From assembly GCF_013141715.1 (NCBI RefSeq), contig NZ_WHOA01000147.1, positions 62,001-126,000 on the forward strand: a stretch of 64,000 nucleotides of DNA, written 5' to 3'. The number at the start of each line of letters is the position of its first letter. Within the stretch, counting starts at the first letter, position 1. The notes under the pieces were generated by a model, which did no database searches, had not been told where the DNA came from, and saw nothing but the letters and a program-made list of their open reading frames with translations. Below are positions 1 to 8,186 of the stretch, piece by piece. A program made the translations under genes and the position numbers. Source of the DNA: Paenibacillus phytorum (GTDB lineage Bacteria > Bacillota > Bacilli > Paenibacillales > NBRC-103111).

Positions 1-3
1 TGA

Positions 4-31
4 AGCCGCCCCAATCGAGGGCGGTTTTATT
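4..31 (+). terminator. Rho-independent terminator of an upstream gene
   Basis: CCGCCC pairs with GGGCGG across a short loop and is followed by TTTTATTT. It must end a gene lying left of the window. Confidence 0.7.
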
Positions 32-45
32 TGCGCCCAAAGGCG

Positions 46-98
46 TATAATGTATAGTATATTGGTAAAAAGTTACCATTTAGGAAGAAGGGGGATCT
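46..98 (+). promoter_or_regulatory. Probable promoter and ribosome binding site of the dioxygenase gene
   Basis: A perfect TATAAT lies at about 47-52, downstream of the preceding terminator. A strong purine-rich Shine-Dalgarno (AAGGGGGA) sits about eight bases before the ATG at 102. Confidence 0.4.
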
Positions 99-101
99 GC
101 C

Positions 102-887
102 ATGCTGCCATCTTTTTTCATTGCCCATGGAGCACCGAGTTTGGCGATCGAGCAGCATGCTTACACCGAGTTTTTGCAGAAGCTGGCCAAGAGCATTCCC
201 GCGCCTAAAGCTATCGTGCTGTTCAGTGCACATTGGGAAAGTCCTGTGCAGAAGATTAGCTCGGCGATTCAACTGGAAACGATTTATGATTTCTCGGGTT
301 TTTCAGAAAAGCTTTATGACATTAAGTACCCAGCTAAAGGGGATTTGACGCTAAGCTTACATATACAGCGGCTGTTTCAGGAAGAGGGCATTCGTTGTGA
401 GCTCGATGATGAGCGAGGCTTGGATCACGGGGCATGGGCACCGCTGCATATTATGTATCCAGATGCGCAGATACCGGTGGTGGCGCTCTCTGTGAATCCG
501 CGTTTGACGGCGGAAGAGCATTATCGCATCGGTGCGGCATTAGGCCCCTTGCGGGAAGAGGATGTTCTCATCCTCGGCAGCGGAGGGACGGTTCACAATT
601 TGCGCAGGCTAGATCAGAATAATCCTGTGCCGCAGGTGTGGGCGGTGGAATTCGATGAGTGGTTGGCGGAGCAGCTGGAGACGTGGAATTTGGATGCGTT
701 AGTTCGATATGACGAAAGAGCCCCTAACGCGCGGGAGGCGGTTCCGACGCCGGAGCATTTTGTGCCTTTGCTGCTTGCACTAGGTGCGGCTGACACTACA
801 CGCAGGGCGAAGCTGCTGCATCATAGCTTTCAGATGGGCACGCTCAGCTTGTGTTGTTGGATGTTTGGCGGGATGAGGAAGTCGTAG
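102..887 (+). CDS. DODA-type extradiol ring-opening dioxygenase (LigB superfamily)
   Basis: This 261-residue protein has the size and layout of the single-domain LigB/DODA family (YgiD-like), non-heme metal enzymes that open catechol-type rings. Conserved histidines are visible in order: FIAHG (His9), FSAHWE (His44), LDHGAW (His109), PLH (His116) and GTVHN (His165). The ATG at 102 has a strong Shine-Dalgarno. It is transcribed alone, between a terminator and a convergent gene. The true substrate cannot be read from sequence; YgiD-like proteins act on DOPA in vitro, but the physiological role in Bacillota is unclear. Confidence 0.85.
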   Translation: MLPSFFIAHGAPSLAIEQHAYTEFLQKLAKSIPAPKAIVLFSAHWESPVQKISSAIQLETIYDFSGFSEKLYDIKYPAKGDLTLSLHIQRLFQEEGIRCELDDERGLDHGAWAPLHIMYPDAQIPVVALSVNPRLTAEEHYRIGAALGPLREEDVLILGSGGTVHNLRRLDQNNPVPQVWAVEFDEWLAEQLETWNLDALVRYDERAPNAREAVPTPEHFVPLLLALGAADTTRRAKLLHHSFQMGTLSLCCWMFGGMRKS

Positions 888-895
888 GCGGCTTG

Positions 896-1309
896 CTAAT
901 CCAGGAACCGCGCCTTGAACTCAGGCTTCGGCAGCATGCAGTGCTCGGCTTTGCCGAACCAGCGATAGCGGTTGCGCGCTACGAACGAATAGCCTAGATT
1001 CCTGAGCGGAGCGGGAATGATAATGGCGGCATAGGCCAGAGGCCAAGCACCACGCAGCCTCCGGGCAATGCGCAGCGCAGCGGTCGAACGGGTATAGGAG
1101 CGGCCGCCCTCGATCAGGACGATCGTGCTGATGATATCCGTAGGCAGTTTGTGCTGCTCAAGCAGCTTTTGGCCGCTATCCGACTGTAAAGAAGCGAAGC
1201 GGAAAATCCCCTTCGGGTCGTTCCGTAGGATGAACTGAACAGCACCACTACACAGATTGCAGACCCCGTCGAACAATACGATGGCTTGGTCATCGGTGAG
1301 CTTGGTCAT
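896..1309 (-). CDS. DCC-family thiol-disulfide oxidoreductase-like protein (DUF393)
   Basis: This 137-residue protein begins with the family signature FDGVCNLC, a CxxC pair at Cys17 and Cys20 in a thioredoxin-like position. It continues with the typical RFASLQS segment (around residue 37) and a C-terminal R-N-RYRWFG motif. The family is predicted to do thiol-disulfide chemistry in the cytoplasm, but no substrate is established. It converges on the dioxygenase gene with only eight bases between the stop codons. Confidence 0.85.
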   Translation of the reverse strand: MTKLTDDQAIVLFDGVCNLCSGAVQFILRNDPKGIFRFASLQSDSGQKLLEQHKLPTDIISTIVLIEGGRSYTRSTAALRIARRLRGAWPLAYAAIIIPAPLRNLGYSFVARNRYRWFGKAEHCMLPKPEFKARFLD

Positions 1310-1730
1310 GGAATAGCCTCCTTTTTGGCGAGTAGGGAATAGTTGAGTGGTTGATGCAAAAAGTGCATCTAATTCCGGTGGTCAGACCGTCTATATAGGT
1401 AGGAGCTGCAAAAAGTGCAGCAAAAATGGTCCATTTTAGCCAAATCAACTTCTTTTGAAGAAATTAGCTGTAGTTTTGCAACAAATCTGCTTAAAACGCT
1501 TTTTTGAGCTGAATTTGATGCACAAAATGCATTAACTTGTTTAAACATGTCCATCGCGCCCAAAGAAGCATCCCAGCAACCTAGTCCATCATGCATATCT
1601 CTCCCTACTATACCTAATCACAGTCGCGGCTCCAACTACCTTTTGACCCACTAGCACAAAAAGTCTTCTACCTATCGCTTCACTAGCATATACATTTACT
1701 AGAATGATTAAGAGAAGAGGTGCAGATCTG
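1310..1730. other. Gene-free interval with three small TGCA hairpin repeats
   Basis: About 420 bases separate the DCC gene from the yerB-like gene. No convincing coding sequence is present. It contains three related short inverted repeats, annotated separately, and AT-rich DNA. Confidence 0.6.
1353..1533. repeat. Three copies of a TGCA-loop-TGCA inverted repeat
   Basis: Copies are at 1353-1369 (GATGCA, AAAAG, TGCATC), 1405-1421 (GCTGCA, AAAAG, TGCAGC) and 1517-1533 (GATGCA, CAAAA, TGCATT). Copies 1 and 2 differ by a paired change (A:T to C:G) that keeps the stem, which suggests selection on a hairpin rather than on sequence alone. Confidence 0.6.
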
Positions 1731-2810
1731 TTGAAATCATTGCCTTCATTCCGCCCAAAAAACCTTAGCGCCTGGCTCGTCCTAGGATGCTCTGTCATAG
1801 CCATTGTCGGTTGCAGCGATACGCCTGCTTCCTTACCACCCGCCAGCCCGAATGCCGCTGAAGCTACACCTGCCGCCGCATCGCCAGCTACCAAGCCTGC
1901 TGCCACAGCTGTGGAGACGGAGCAACCGTACAAATTCCCGCTAACGGGTTTGCCTACCGATAAAGAAGTGAAGAGCCGGCCCTTCATGGTCATGGTCGAA
2001 AATGCCCCGCAAGCCAGGCCCCAAACCGGCCTAGATCAAGCGGACATCGTCTATGAGATTCTCGCAGAGGGCGAGATTACGAGATTCGTCTCCGTTTTCC
2101 AGAGCCAAGCAGCGAAGACCATTGGTCCCGTGCGCAGCATTCGCCCTTATTTCGTGGAGATCGGCGACGCGCTCGATGCGGTTATCGTCCATGCCGGCTG
2201 GAGTCAGGAAGCGATGGATATGATGGCAGGCCGCAAGCTGGCCCATCTCGATGAGGTATACGGCGATGGCGCCTACTACTGGCGTGCGACGGATCGTAAG
2301 GCACCGCACAATCTCTATACCTCTGTGGATAAAATGAAGCAGGGCGCCGAGGCGCGCAAATTCCGCTCCGAATGGAACGGGCCGCTGCTCACTTTTGCCA
2401 AGGAGGGTCAAAGTCAACTTACCGGCGCAGCCGTGAATTATATTCAAATTCCTTATATTCAAGGGTATTTCGCTTCCTATGAATACAATGCCGCTGAAGG
2501 TGTATACAATCGCAGCATGGAGGGCAAGCCGCATCTCGACAAGGAGACGGGCAAACAGCTGCAAACCAAAAATCTGCTCGTACTTGAGAGCAAGCATAAG
2601 ATTGTGGACAAAGAAGGTCGCCGTGAAGTCGACGTATTCGGACCCGGTAAAGGTCTTATCCTGCAAGAGGGCAAGTCTCAGCAGATCACTTGGGAACGCA
2701 AAAATGGCATGCTTCGCGCCTATGCGGAGGGTGGCAAGGAAGTGCCGCTGCTGCCGGGCAACACTTGGGTTCAGATCGTACCGGAGGGGACAGCGGTGAA
2801 AATGGAATAG
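1731..2810 (+). CDS. yerB: DUF3048 lipoprotein, YerB-like
   Basis: YerB-type lipoprotein with two DUF3048 regions; the function is unknown. The preferred start is TTG at 1731, because AGAGGTG lies just before it; an in-frame ATG at 1704 has no such site. From TTG the protein has 359 residues. The N-terminus has a hydrophobic stretch ending in a lipobox, AIVGC (Cys28), then a Pro/Ala-rich linker typical of a surface-tethered protein. The core contains PLTGLP, RPFMVMVEN and ETTRF-like (EITRFVSVF) segments of the family. In B. subtilis yerB sits beside yerC; here the SulP cassette separates them. Confidence 0.85.
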   Translation: MKSLPSFRPKNLSAWLVLGCSVIAIVGCSDTPASLPPASPNAAEATPAAASPATKPAATAVETEQPYKFPLTGLPTDKEVKSRPFMVMVENAPQARPQTGLDQADIVYEILAEGEITRFVSVFQSQAAKTIGPVRSIRPYFVEIGDALDAVIVHAGWSQEAMDMMAGRKLAHLDEVYGDGAYYWRATDRKAPHNLYTSVDKMKQGAEARKFRSEWNGPLLTFAKEGQSQLTGAAVNYIQIPYIQGYFASYEYNAAEGVYNRSMEGKPHLDKETGKQLQTKNLLVLESKHKIVDKEGRREVDVFGPGKGLILQEGKSQQITWERKNGMLRAYAEGGKEVPLLPGNTWVQIVPEGTAVKME

Positions 2811-2828
2811 CAATAGATAGGCGCAGAG

Positions 2829-2886
2829 AAGCCGCCCTGCTTGGGTTTAGGACCAAGACGTGGCGGCTTTCTCGTGCGCTTTTTTG
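2829..2886 (+). terminator. Terminator between the yerB-like and sulP genes
   Basis: AAGCCGCC (2829-2836) pairs with GGCGGCTT (2862-2869), with a nested CTTGG/CCAAG stem. A run of six T follows slightly downstream. Confidence 0.5.
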
Positions 2887-2889
2887 GAA

Positions 2890-4608
2890 TTATTTTGACC
2901 TTGATAGTTGATGGCATTCACGGAACGCAAAATGCTTACATCCAAGACATTGAGAGTGGTTAAGTTTTGCTAATGCAAAGCTAACCGCGTCACCTGTTTT
3001 TTCGAAAAAGTGTTCCTGCCCAATGATATCGTCTAATCTTGTTTTCTTCAGCATTTGGCGTGGTTGGTTTTGTAGTTCGGAAATGATTACGGTGCCACCG
3101 TGCTTGTTAAAGTGTTTGACGATACTTGATAAATTGGATTCCCCGGTTGTATCCATATAGGGAACATTGCCCATTTTCAATATTAACACTTTGGGTTTGT
3201 AATGGATTTCGTCCATAATGGACTTCTCAAACATCGTTGCAACCCCAAAGAACAAAGCTCCTTCGACGGTGTAGATACTGATTTGAGGGCAATAATGCTG
3301 CTCATTAACCATATGTGCTGCTACTTTTTCATTCTTATCGGAAGGGTCGGGCAAGACCTTTGCAGTAATTAGAAGTTCGCTCATATGTTTCACAAAAATG
3401 ATACCTGACAAGACTAATCCAACCTCAACAGCGGTTGTTAGATCTGTAAAAACAGTAAGAAGAAAGGTAATAAGTAGAACGAATGACTCCGCAGTTTTGG
3501 TTTTTAAAACATGCGCGAACTCCCTGCGTTCGCTCATATTCCAAGCAACCACCATTAAAATGGGTGCCATACTCGCTAGCGGAATGTTCGAAGCATAAGG
3601 AGAAAATAAGATCAAAACCAACAAGACGACAATACCGTGAATGACCCCAGAGAAGGGAGACTCCGCTCCGCTTTTAATATTTGTTGCGGTTCGTGCAATA
3701 GCCCCTGTTGCAGGAATACCCCCGAACAATGGCGTTATCATATTAGCGATACCTTGACCAATCAATTCACGATTGCTGTTATGTCTGCTTCCTGACATTC
3801 CGTCAGCAACTACGGCTGAAAGTAAGGATTCAATGCCACCTAACATGGCTATTACAAAAGCGGGTTTTATTAAAGATTGAATGAGTTCAATGGAGAGTGC
3901 AGGAAAGTGTATGTTAGGCAAGCTGCTGGGAATTGCACCGTAGGTTGAACCGATGGTTGCAACTTTGTCAGGATAGAATAGGGATGCTATAACAGTAGAA
4001 ATCAAAATTCCCACTAATGAGCCAGGAATTTGAGGTAACAGCTTTGGTGTCAGAAGGATAAGTACCAGACAAATCACAGCAGTTAAGACACTGTACATAT
4101 TGATTGTTGAAATGTGAATGCCTAATTCCTTCATATTGGCAAGAAAATCTTGATGTTTCTCAAGATTATGCAATCCAAGGAAATTGGCAATTTGTCCTGT
4201 GAAGATGGTAACAGCAATTCCTGTGGTAAAACCTATGGTGACAGGACGTGGAATAAATTTAATTACACCGCCTAATTTAAAAATCCCCATGAATAGCAGA
4301 ATGACGCCTGCCATAAAACCTGCGATAAGCAAATTTTCGTACCCATATTGCATCACAATCGCAAATAGAATGGGGATAAATGCTCCGGTCGGACCGCCAA
4401 TTTGAAACTTTGAACCACCCAATAACGAGATTAGTATGCCGGCTACAAACGTCGTATATAACCCGTATTCAGGTTTTACGCCTGAAGCAATTGCAAACGC
4501 CATTCCTAATGGAATGGCGACAATACCTACGATTAGACCAGAAATCAAGTCTTTTTGAAATTTTTTTCCATTATAGCCTTGGAATCTGCCACTAAAAGAG
4601 AATTTCAT
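2890..4608 (-). CDS. SulP-family anion transporter with C-terminal STAS domain
   Basis: A SulP permease of about 572 residues: many hydrophobic membrane segments fill residues 20-430, followed by a cytoplasmic STAS domain containing the MDTTG motif. SulP proteins move sulfate, bicarbonate or related anions; which one cannot be told here. The ATG at 4608 is preferred over an in-frame GTG at 4620 because GGTGGGA lies seven bases before it. The last 20 residues carry two close cysteines (CLGCKHF), an unusual tail. The promoter has a half-matching copy of the palindrome found before the adjacent arsR-type gene, so that repressor probably controls it. Confidence 0.88.
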   Translation of the reverse strand: MKFSFSGRFQGYNGKKFQKDLISGLIVGIVAIPLGMAFAIASGVKPEYGLYTTFVAGILISLLGGSKFQIGGPTGAFIPILFAIVMQYGYENLLIAGFMAGVILLFMGIFKLGGVIKFIPRPVTIGFTTGIAVTIFTGQIANFLGLHNLEKHQDFLANMKELGIHISTINMYSVLTAVICLVLILLTPKLLPQIPGSLVGILISTVIASLFYPDKVATIGSTYGAIPSSLPNIHFPALSIELIQSLIKPAFVIAMLGGIESLLSAVVADGMSGSRHNSNRELIGQGIANMITPLFGGIPATGAIARTATNIKSGAESPFSGVIHGIVVLLVLILFSPYASNIPLASMAPILMVVAWNMSERREFAHVLKTKTAESFVLLITFLLTVFTDLTTAVEVGLVLSGIIFVKHMSELLITAKVLPDPSDKNEKVAAHMVNEQHYCPQISIYTVEGALFFGVATMFEKSIMDEIHYKPKVLILKMGNVPYMDTTGESNLSSIVKHFNKHGGTVIISELQNQPRQMLKKTRLDDIIGQEHFFEKTGDAVSFALAKLNHSQCLGCKHFAFRECHQLSRSK

Positions 4609-4628
4609 ATCGAATCCCACCGACCTAA

Positions 4629-4648
4629 ATATCTGATTATTTGAATAT
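4629..4648. promoter_or_regulatory. Putative ArsR-type operator upstream of sulP
   Basis: The site reads ATATCT, eight bases, GAATAT. The right half is identical to the palindrome before the ArsR gene; the left half is degenerate. Confidence 0.5.
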
Positions 4649-4766
4649 ACATAAAATCATATATCTAAAATTATCTGGTGTCAATTTGATATTTTCTAGA
4701 TCAACAAGCGAAACAAAAAAAGAAGCAAATCGATACGAACAACCCGATTCACTCCTTTTTTGTGAC

Positions 4767-5093
4767 TTACTGATTTTTTATATTTTCTAACATTGAAATA
4801 GCATTCACAAGATGATTGTCAAAAATCTGCTTAGTAACCGTTAGCAGGTCTTTAATTAATGGGTCTGTTAGAGAGTATACAACAGAGGTTCCGTCTTTAA
4901 TCCCACGGACTACGTTTTTATTTCTTAATACAGCTAACTGTTGTGAAACGGCAGAACCTTCACTGCCCAATATCGTTTGTATCTCATTAACGTTTTTGTC
5001 GCCTTCGACTAAAACTTCAAGGATTCTTATCCGCAGTGGGTGTGCTAACGCCTTGAAAAAATCCGCTTTAAAATGCTGTATTTCTTGATACAT
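4767..5093 (-). CDS. ArsR/SmtB-family transcriptional repressor
   Basis: A 108-residue winged-helix protein typical of ArsR/SmtB in size. The KALAHPLRIRILEVL segment (around residues 14-28) and the SAVSQQLAVLRN recognition helix (around 47-58) are diagnostic. It contains no cysteine at all, so the classic ELCVCDL metal-thiolate site is absent; it may sense through other residues or through another signal. It has a GGGGAG ribosome binding site. Similar palindromes precede this gene, the sulP gene and the divergent cysteine-rich genes, so it probably controls all of them. Confidence 0.88.
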   Translation of the reverse strand: MYQEIQHFKADFFKALAHPLRIRILEVLVEGDKNVNEIQTILGSEGSAVSQQLAVLRNKNVVRGIKDGTSVVYSLTDPLIKDLLTVTKQIFDNHLVNAISMLENIKNQ

Positions 5094-5113
5094 AGCGTTC
5101 TCCCCTACTATAA

Positions 5114-5133
5114 ATATTCGAACATTTGAATAT
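5114..5133. promoter_or_regulatory. Palindromic operator of the ArsR-type gene
   Basis: ATATTC, eight bases, GAATAT: perfect six-base arms about 20 bases upstream of the repressor start codon. This matches the AT-rich dyad style of ArsR/SmtB operators. Confidence 0.65.
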
Positions 5134-5226
5134 ATAGAATATCATATCACAAGCTGGAAAGCATGGAAGCAAGTTTCAAAATCTTTTGCGTTTTTAAATA
5201 CTTTTCAGTTATAGTATAAGTTATAA

Positions 5227-5246
5227 ATATTCAAAAAATCAAATAT
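5227..5246. promoter_or_regulatory. Putative ArsR-type operator upstream of the cysteine-rich genes
   Basis: ATATTC, eight bases, AAATAT: one mismatch from the repressor's own operator, about 40 bases before the first cysteine-rich gene. Confidence 0.55.
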
Positions 5247-5284
5247 ATCGTTATTTGAAACTATGATATAAGGGTTGAGACTGA

Positions 5285-5881
5285 ATGCTCATTGGTGACG
5301 AATTGTATATAGCTACAAGAAGGTATCTAATCGACTATGGCATGCGACATTTAAATGGATTAGGAGCAGACCATATTTGTAAAGTGTGCATTCAAAATGG
5401 CGGTTCTTGTTGTCGCAGTTGTAATCACTTAGTAGACCGTGTGGGCTGTCAGAATAGAAATACAAGCTGCACCGCTTGGTTATGCGGATACTTAAAATTA
5501 TTATTTTACAAAGCAGGATTGATTAAAAATTGGCATACATTTTGGGATGAAGTTCCTGGTATTGATTTTAGACAGGATTTTACCCCTCCGTTGGTGAAAA
5601 TGACGACACATCTTGAAGTTCCTATGATGAGAGAACTGGGCGAAGCGCTAGCGAATGATCTTAAACTTAAGTTGAGTAGAGATAAGGATAATATCGATTT
5701 CATTGTATTGGCTAGTGATTTGGATGAGCTTATTGATGAGATTGAATTTGCTGGGAATTCAGATATCTCCACTCCATTAATAAAGAGGCTCAATTATTTA
5801 ATCAAAGACTTTCATGAGTTTCAGCAAGCCATAAAAAACATTGAATTACACAAATGGGGAGAGAAAACGACTCAAGTGTAA
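5285..5881 (+). CDS. Cysteine-cluster protein A (unknown function)
   Basis: This 198-residue cytoplasmic protein has eight cysteines packed in residues 32-67: C32xxC35, then GGSCC (42, 43), C46, C55, and RNTSCTAWLCG (62, 67). The spacing suggests binding of a metal or iron-sulfur centre, but I do not recognise the family. The C-terminal two thirds are charged and helical with no signal peptide. The next gene is a paralogue and overlaps it by 28 bases if its ATG is used. It stands divergently from the ArsR repressor behind a shared operator motif, so it probably works with the SulP transporter in handling an anion or metal. Confidence 0.75.
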   Translation: MLIGDELYIATRRYLIDYGMRHLNGLGADHICKVCIQNGGSCCRSCNHLVDRVGCQNRNTSCTAWLCGYLKLLFYKAGLIKNWHTFWDEVPGIDFRQDFTPPLVKMTTHLEVPMMRELGEALANDLKLKLSRDKDNIDFIVLASDLDELIDEIEFAGNSDISTPLIKRLNYLIKDFHEFQQAIKNIELHKWGEKTTQV

Positions 5882-6486
5882 GAGGAGGGATTCTGATTAC
5901 TACTTCTAGACAGATGGTTATTGAGCAAGGTCTTGATTACTTAAGAGATGTTGGATCAGACCAACTATGTAACATTTGTATAGCTAATGGAGGATCATGC
6001 TGTAAAGGCTGCAGAAACTTATCCTTTAAAAGTGGTTGTAGAGTTCGCAACACGAGTTGTACGGCATGGTTATGTGGATTTCTCAGGTACTTTCTTTATG
6101 AAGTAGATCTTCTTGAAGAATGGTATTCATTTTGGAAACAAGTGCCTGGGCGGGATTATCGGGAAGACTATACGCCAGATTATTTTGAATTTCAAAAAAC
6201 TTTAGTAAAACGAGACCTTCGTTTTCTTAGCTACGAACTTGCAGAGGATTTAAAAATATTATCTGAAAATTATCCTGAACAAGGTTATATGTTTGTTTTA
6301 AGAGAAAGAATCGATAGTAACTTGGATCTTCTGTTTGACGGGGAAAGTCCAGATAAAAGGGCTATTATTAAAAGTAATTTAGGAGCATTATCGAGCGAGT
6401 TTTACCGATTTCACAAAGCTCTTGAAACTTATCGTCAGCAGTTGGAAAAGGGGATCGAAGAATATACATCAAGTAAGTGGGAGTGA
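5854..6486 (+). CDS. Cysteine-cluster protein B, paralogue of A
   Basis: Up to 210 residues, with the same cysteine pattern as its neighbour: CNICxxxGGSCCxxC, then GC and NTSCTAWLCG. Start choice is uncertain. The first ATG (5854) lies inside gene A without a Shine-Dalgarno. A strong AGAGGAGGG (5881-5889) instead points to a non-canonical start, CTG at 5893 or ATT at 5896, and the resulting N-terminus aligns better with protein A. The pair is a tandem duplication that has diverged strongly outside the cysteine block. No function can be assigned. Confidence 0.75.
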   Translation: MGRENDSSVRGGILITTSRQMVIEQGLDYLRDVGSDQLCNICIANGGSCCKGCRNLSFKSGCRVRNTSCTAWLCGFLRYFLYEVDLLEEWYSFWKQVPGRDYREDYTPDYFEFQKTLVKRDLRFLSYELAEDLKILSENYPEQGYMFVLRERIDSNLDLLFDGESPDKRAIIKSNLGALSSEFYRFHKALETYRQQLEKGIEEYTSSKWE

Positions 6487-6491
6487 TTCAT

Positions 6492-6866
6492 ATGTTCGAG
6501 AAAGCGCAATCCGGAATTATACGTATATCTGACGATGTTATTTCTACAATAGCTGGGCTCGCCGCCCTAGATACACCTGGGATTGCTTCTATGTCAGGCG
6601 GCATCTCCGAAGGCCTTACTAAGCGCATGAGCGGAAAAAATGCGAAAAAAGGCGTGTTTGTCGAGGTTATGGAGTCGGAAGCCGCGATCGATCTACGTGT
6701 CATCGTCAATTACGGCACTATGATTCAGGACGTATGCCGGGATCTTCAAGAAAACGTTAGGGAAGCTGTGGAAAACATGACGGGACTTCGAGTTGCGGAA
6801 GTAAACGTAAAGGTAGAGAGTCTAGCAGTTAAGAAAGAATTGGACCTGTTATATAAAGAAAAATGA
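6492..6866 (+). CDS. Asp23/Gls24 family envelope stress protein
   Basis: A 124-residue protein starting MFEKAQSGIIRISDDVISTI, with the family's GxxSMSGG region and the conserved VIVNYGTMIQDVCRDLQENV segment near residues 75-94. Asp23/Gls24 proteins are small cytoplasmic or membrane-associated proteins linked to envelope stress and alkaline shock. The ATG at 6492 is preferred over GTG at 6477 because GGGAG lies eight bases before it. Its terminator overlaps the stop codon. Confidence 0.88.
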   Translation: MFEKAQSGIIRISDDVISTIAGLAALDTPGIASMSGGISEGLTKRMSGKNAKKGVFVEVMESEAAIDLRVIVNYGTMIQDVCRDLQENVREAVENMTGLRVAEVNVKVESLAVKKELDLLYKEK

Positions 6867-6891
6867 GCAGTTCGCAGTCTGCTCATTTTTC
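6860..6891. terminator. Bidirectional terminator between the Asp23 gene and the glycine-rich gene
   Basis: AAATGAGCAG pairs with CTGCTCATTT around an eight-base loop, with A and T runs on both sides. It can serve both convergent genes. Confidence 0.75.
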
Positions 6892-6898
6892 GATCATC

Positions 6899-7504
6899 TT
6901 ATCGGCGTTTGCGTTTGGTTAAGGAGGTTTTGGAAGCTCCTTTTCTTCTAGGGCCTGAGCTTGATTTCTTCCGGCGTTTGCGTTTGGGTCTAATTATATC
7001 TTCCAAATCAGCCGATGAATTCATTTTTCCTTTGCCAATCGAACTCAAAATGGTTTTCACCATAGGAGCCATTTGTTGAAAGGTGCTCATGAACTTCTGG
7101 ACCTTGCCCATTGTGCCGAGGATGCCGTCAATACCACCCATACGTTCAACGAAGCCGGAGATTTGCTTCAAATTCAAGCCGCTCAGTGGGTTAGACGAGG
7201 CACCACCTGCAGCTCCACCACCGCCACCTCCTAAGAGGTTGCTAAGGAAACCGCCACCGCCGCCACCACCTGCGCCGCTAGGATTTCCACCACCACCACC
7301 AAAAAATCCGCCACCAGCATTACCGCCTCCTTCGAAAGGAGTAGGAAATCCTCCTCCGCCTTGTGAAAACAGATTACTGCCACCGCCTAAGCCCGGATAT
7401 TGCCCGAAGCCGCCATCACCAATTTGCGGAGGTAAAGTTAAGCTTCTTGTATACACCTCAGGACGATTACCGCCATTTCCAATGATTTGTCTTTGGTTGC
7501 TCAC
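6899..7504 (-). CDS. Glycine-rich low-complexity protein with basic tail
   Basis: A 201-residue protein in three parts. Residues 1-105 are rich in glycine (GGGG and GGGGG runs) with Phe and Asn. Residues 106-160 form a more ordered segment (LKQISGFVERMGGIDGIL and MSTFQQMAPMVKTIL). The last 35 residues are highly basic (KRKRRKK, PRRKG, TKRKRR). This resembles VrrA/YqfQ-type proteins of spore formers only in general composition, so I do not name it. The start is GTG. The DNA holds variable-looking GGT/GGC triplet runs that could change length by slippage. Confidence 0.7.
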   Translation of the reverse strand: MSNQRQIIGNGGNRPEVYTRSLTLPPQIGDGGFGQYPGLGGGSNLFSQGGGGFPTPFEGGGNAGGGFFGGGGGNPSGAGGGGGGGFLSNLLGGGGGGAAGGASSNPLSGLNLKQISGFVERMGGIDGILGTMGKVQKFMSTFQQMAPMVKTILSSIGKGKMNSSADLEDIIRPKRKRRKKSSSGPRRKGASKTSLTKRKRR

Positions 7505-7744
7505 TAGGATTCACGATCCTTTTTTATCAGATTTGTCTCCTACAGGATATGTCACTTGCCTACCGTTGGTATGGACGAATGTCACGGGTCTAGTTAAATG
7601 TCACAATTCACCTCATTAACGCATAGAAATTTTAACGTTTCGCAATCCTAAAGGAAGGATTTATTCGTAACGTGTCGAATGATACACAGGAGCTTAAACA
7701 GATCTTATAAGCTAACATGCTTTTCTACCGGGAGTTGACAACCT

Positions 7745-8035
7745 ATGCAATTAAAAAAATTAAATGATAAAGCAATAGACCAGCTTTTTGAAGCCGTGCT
7801 GACGCTCAAAGATATTGAAGAGTGCTATGTCTTTTTTGACGACTTATGCACCGTGAACGAGATTCAATCGCTTTCCCAACGCCTTGAGGTTGCTCGCATG
7901 CTGCGCAAGGGCTGTACCTATAACCAGATCGAAGCCGAGACGGGCGCATCAACAGCAACCATTTCTCGTGTCAAAAGATGCCTGAACTACGGAAACGACG
8001 GCTATGTGCTGACGCTGGATCGTTTAGGTCGTTAA
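7745..8035 (+). CDS. yerC: YerC/YecD family TrpR-related regulator
   Basis: A 96-residue protein matching the YerC family throughout: LFEAVLTLKDIEECYVFFDD, EIQSLSQRLEVARML, then the TrpR-like helix-turn-helix GCTYNQIEAETGASTATISR (residues 56-75). It binds DNA as a small repressor; its targets are not established. In B. subtilis yerC lies beside yerB, which here is 5 kb away across the SulP cassette. Confidence 0.92.
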   Translation: MQLKKLNDKAIDQLFEAVLTLKDIEECYVFFDDLCTVNEIQSLSQRLEVARMLRKGCTYNQIEAETGASTATISRVKRCLNYGNDGYVLTLDRLGR

Positions 8036-8186
8036 TGAAGTCGCTTGTTCGAAAAAGAATTCAAGATCCTGCGTTACTTGCGTAATGCGGGATTTTTCCT
8101 GTTTATTTGCAGGTCAATTGACATGTGTGAACACATTCGTTAGCATAGGATTTATAGGCATGGTTAGAACGGGTGGGGAAAACAAA

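Noticed and set aside
7083-7619. Proline-rich open frame on the plus strand
   Set aside because: It is the mirror of the Gly-rich gene on the minus strand: GGT/GGC runs read as Pro codons on the other strand. It lacks a ribosome binding site.
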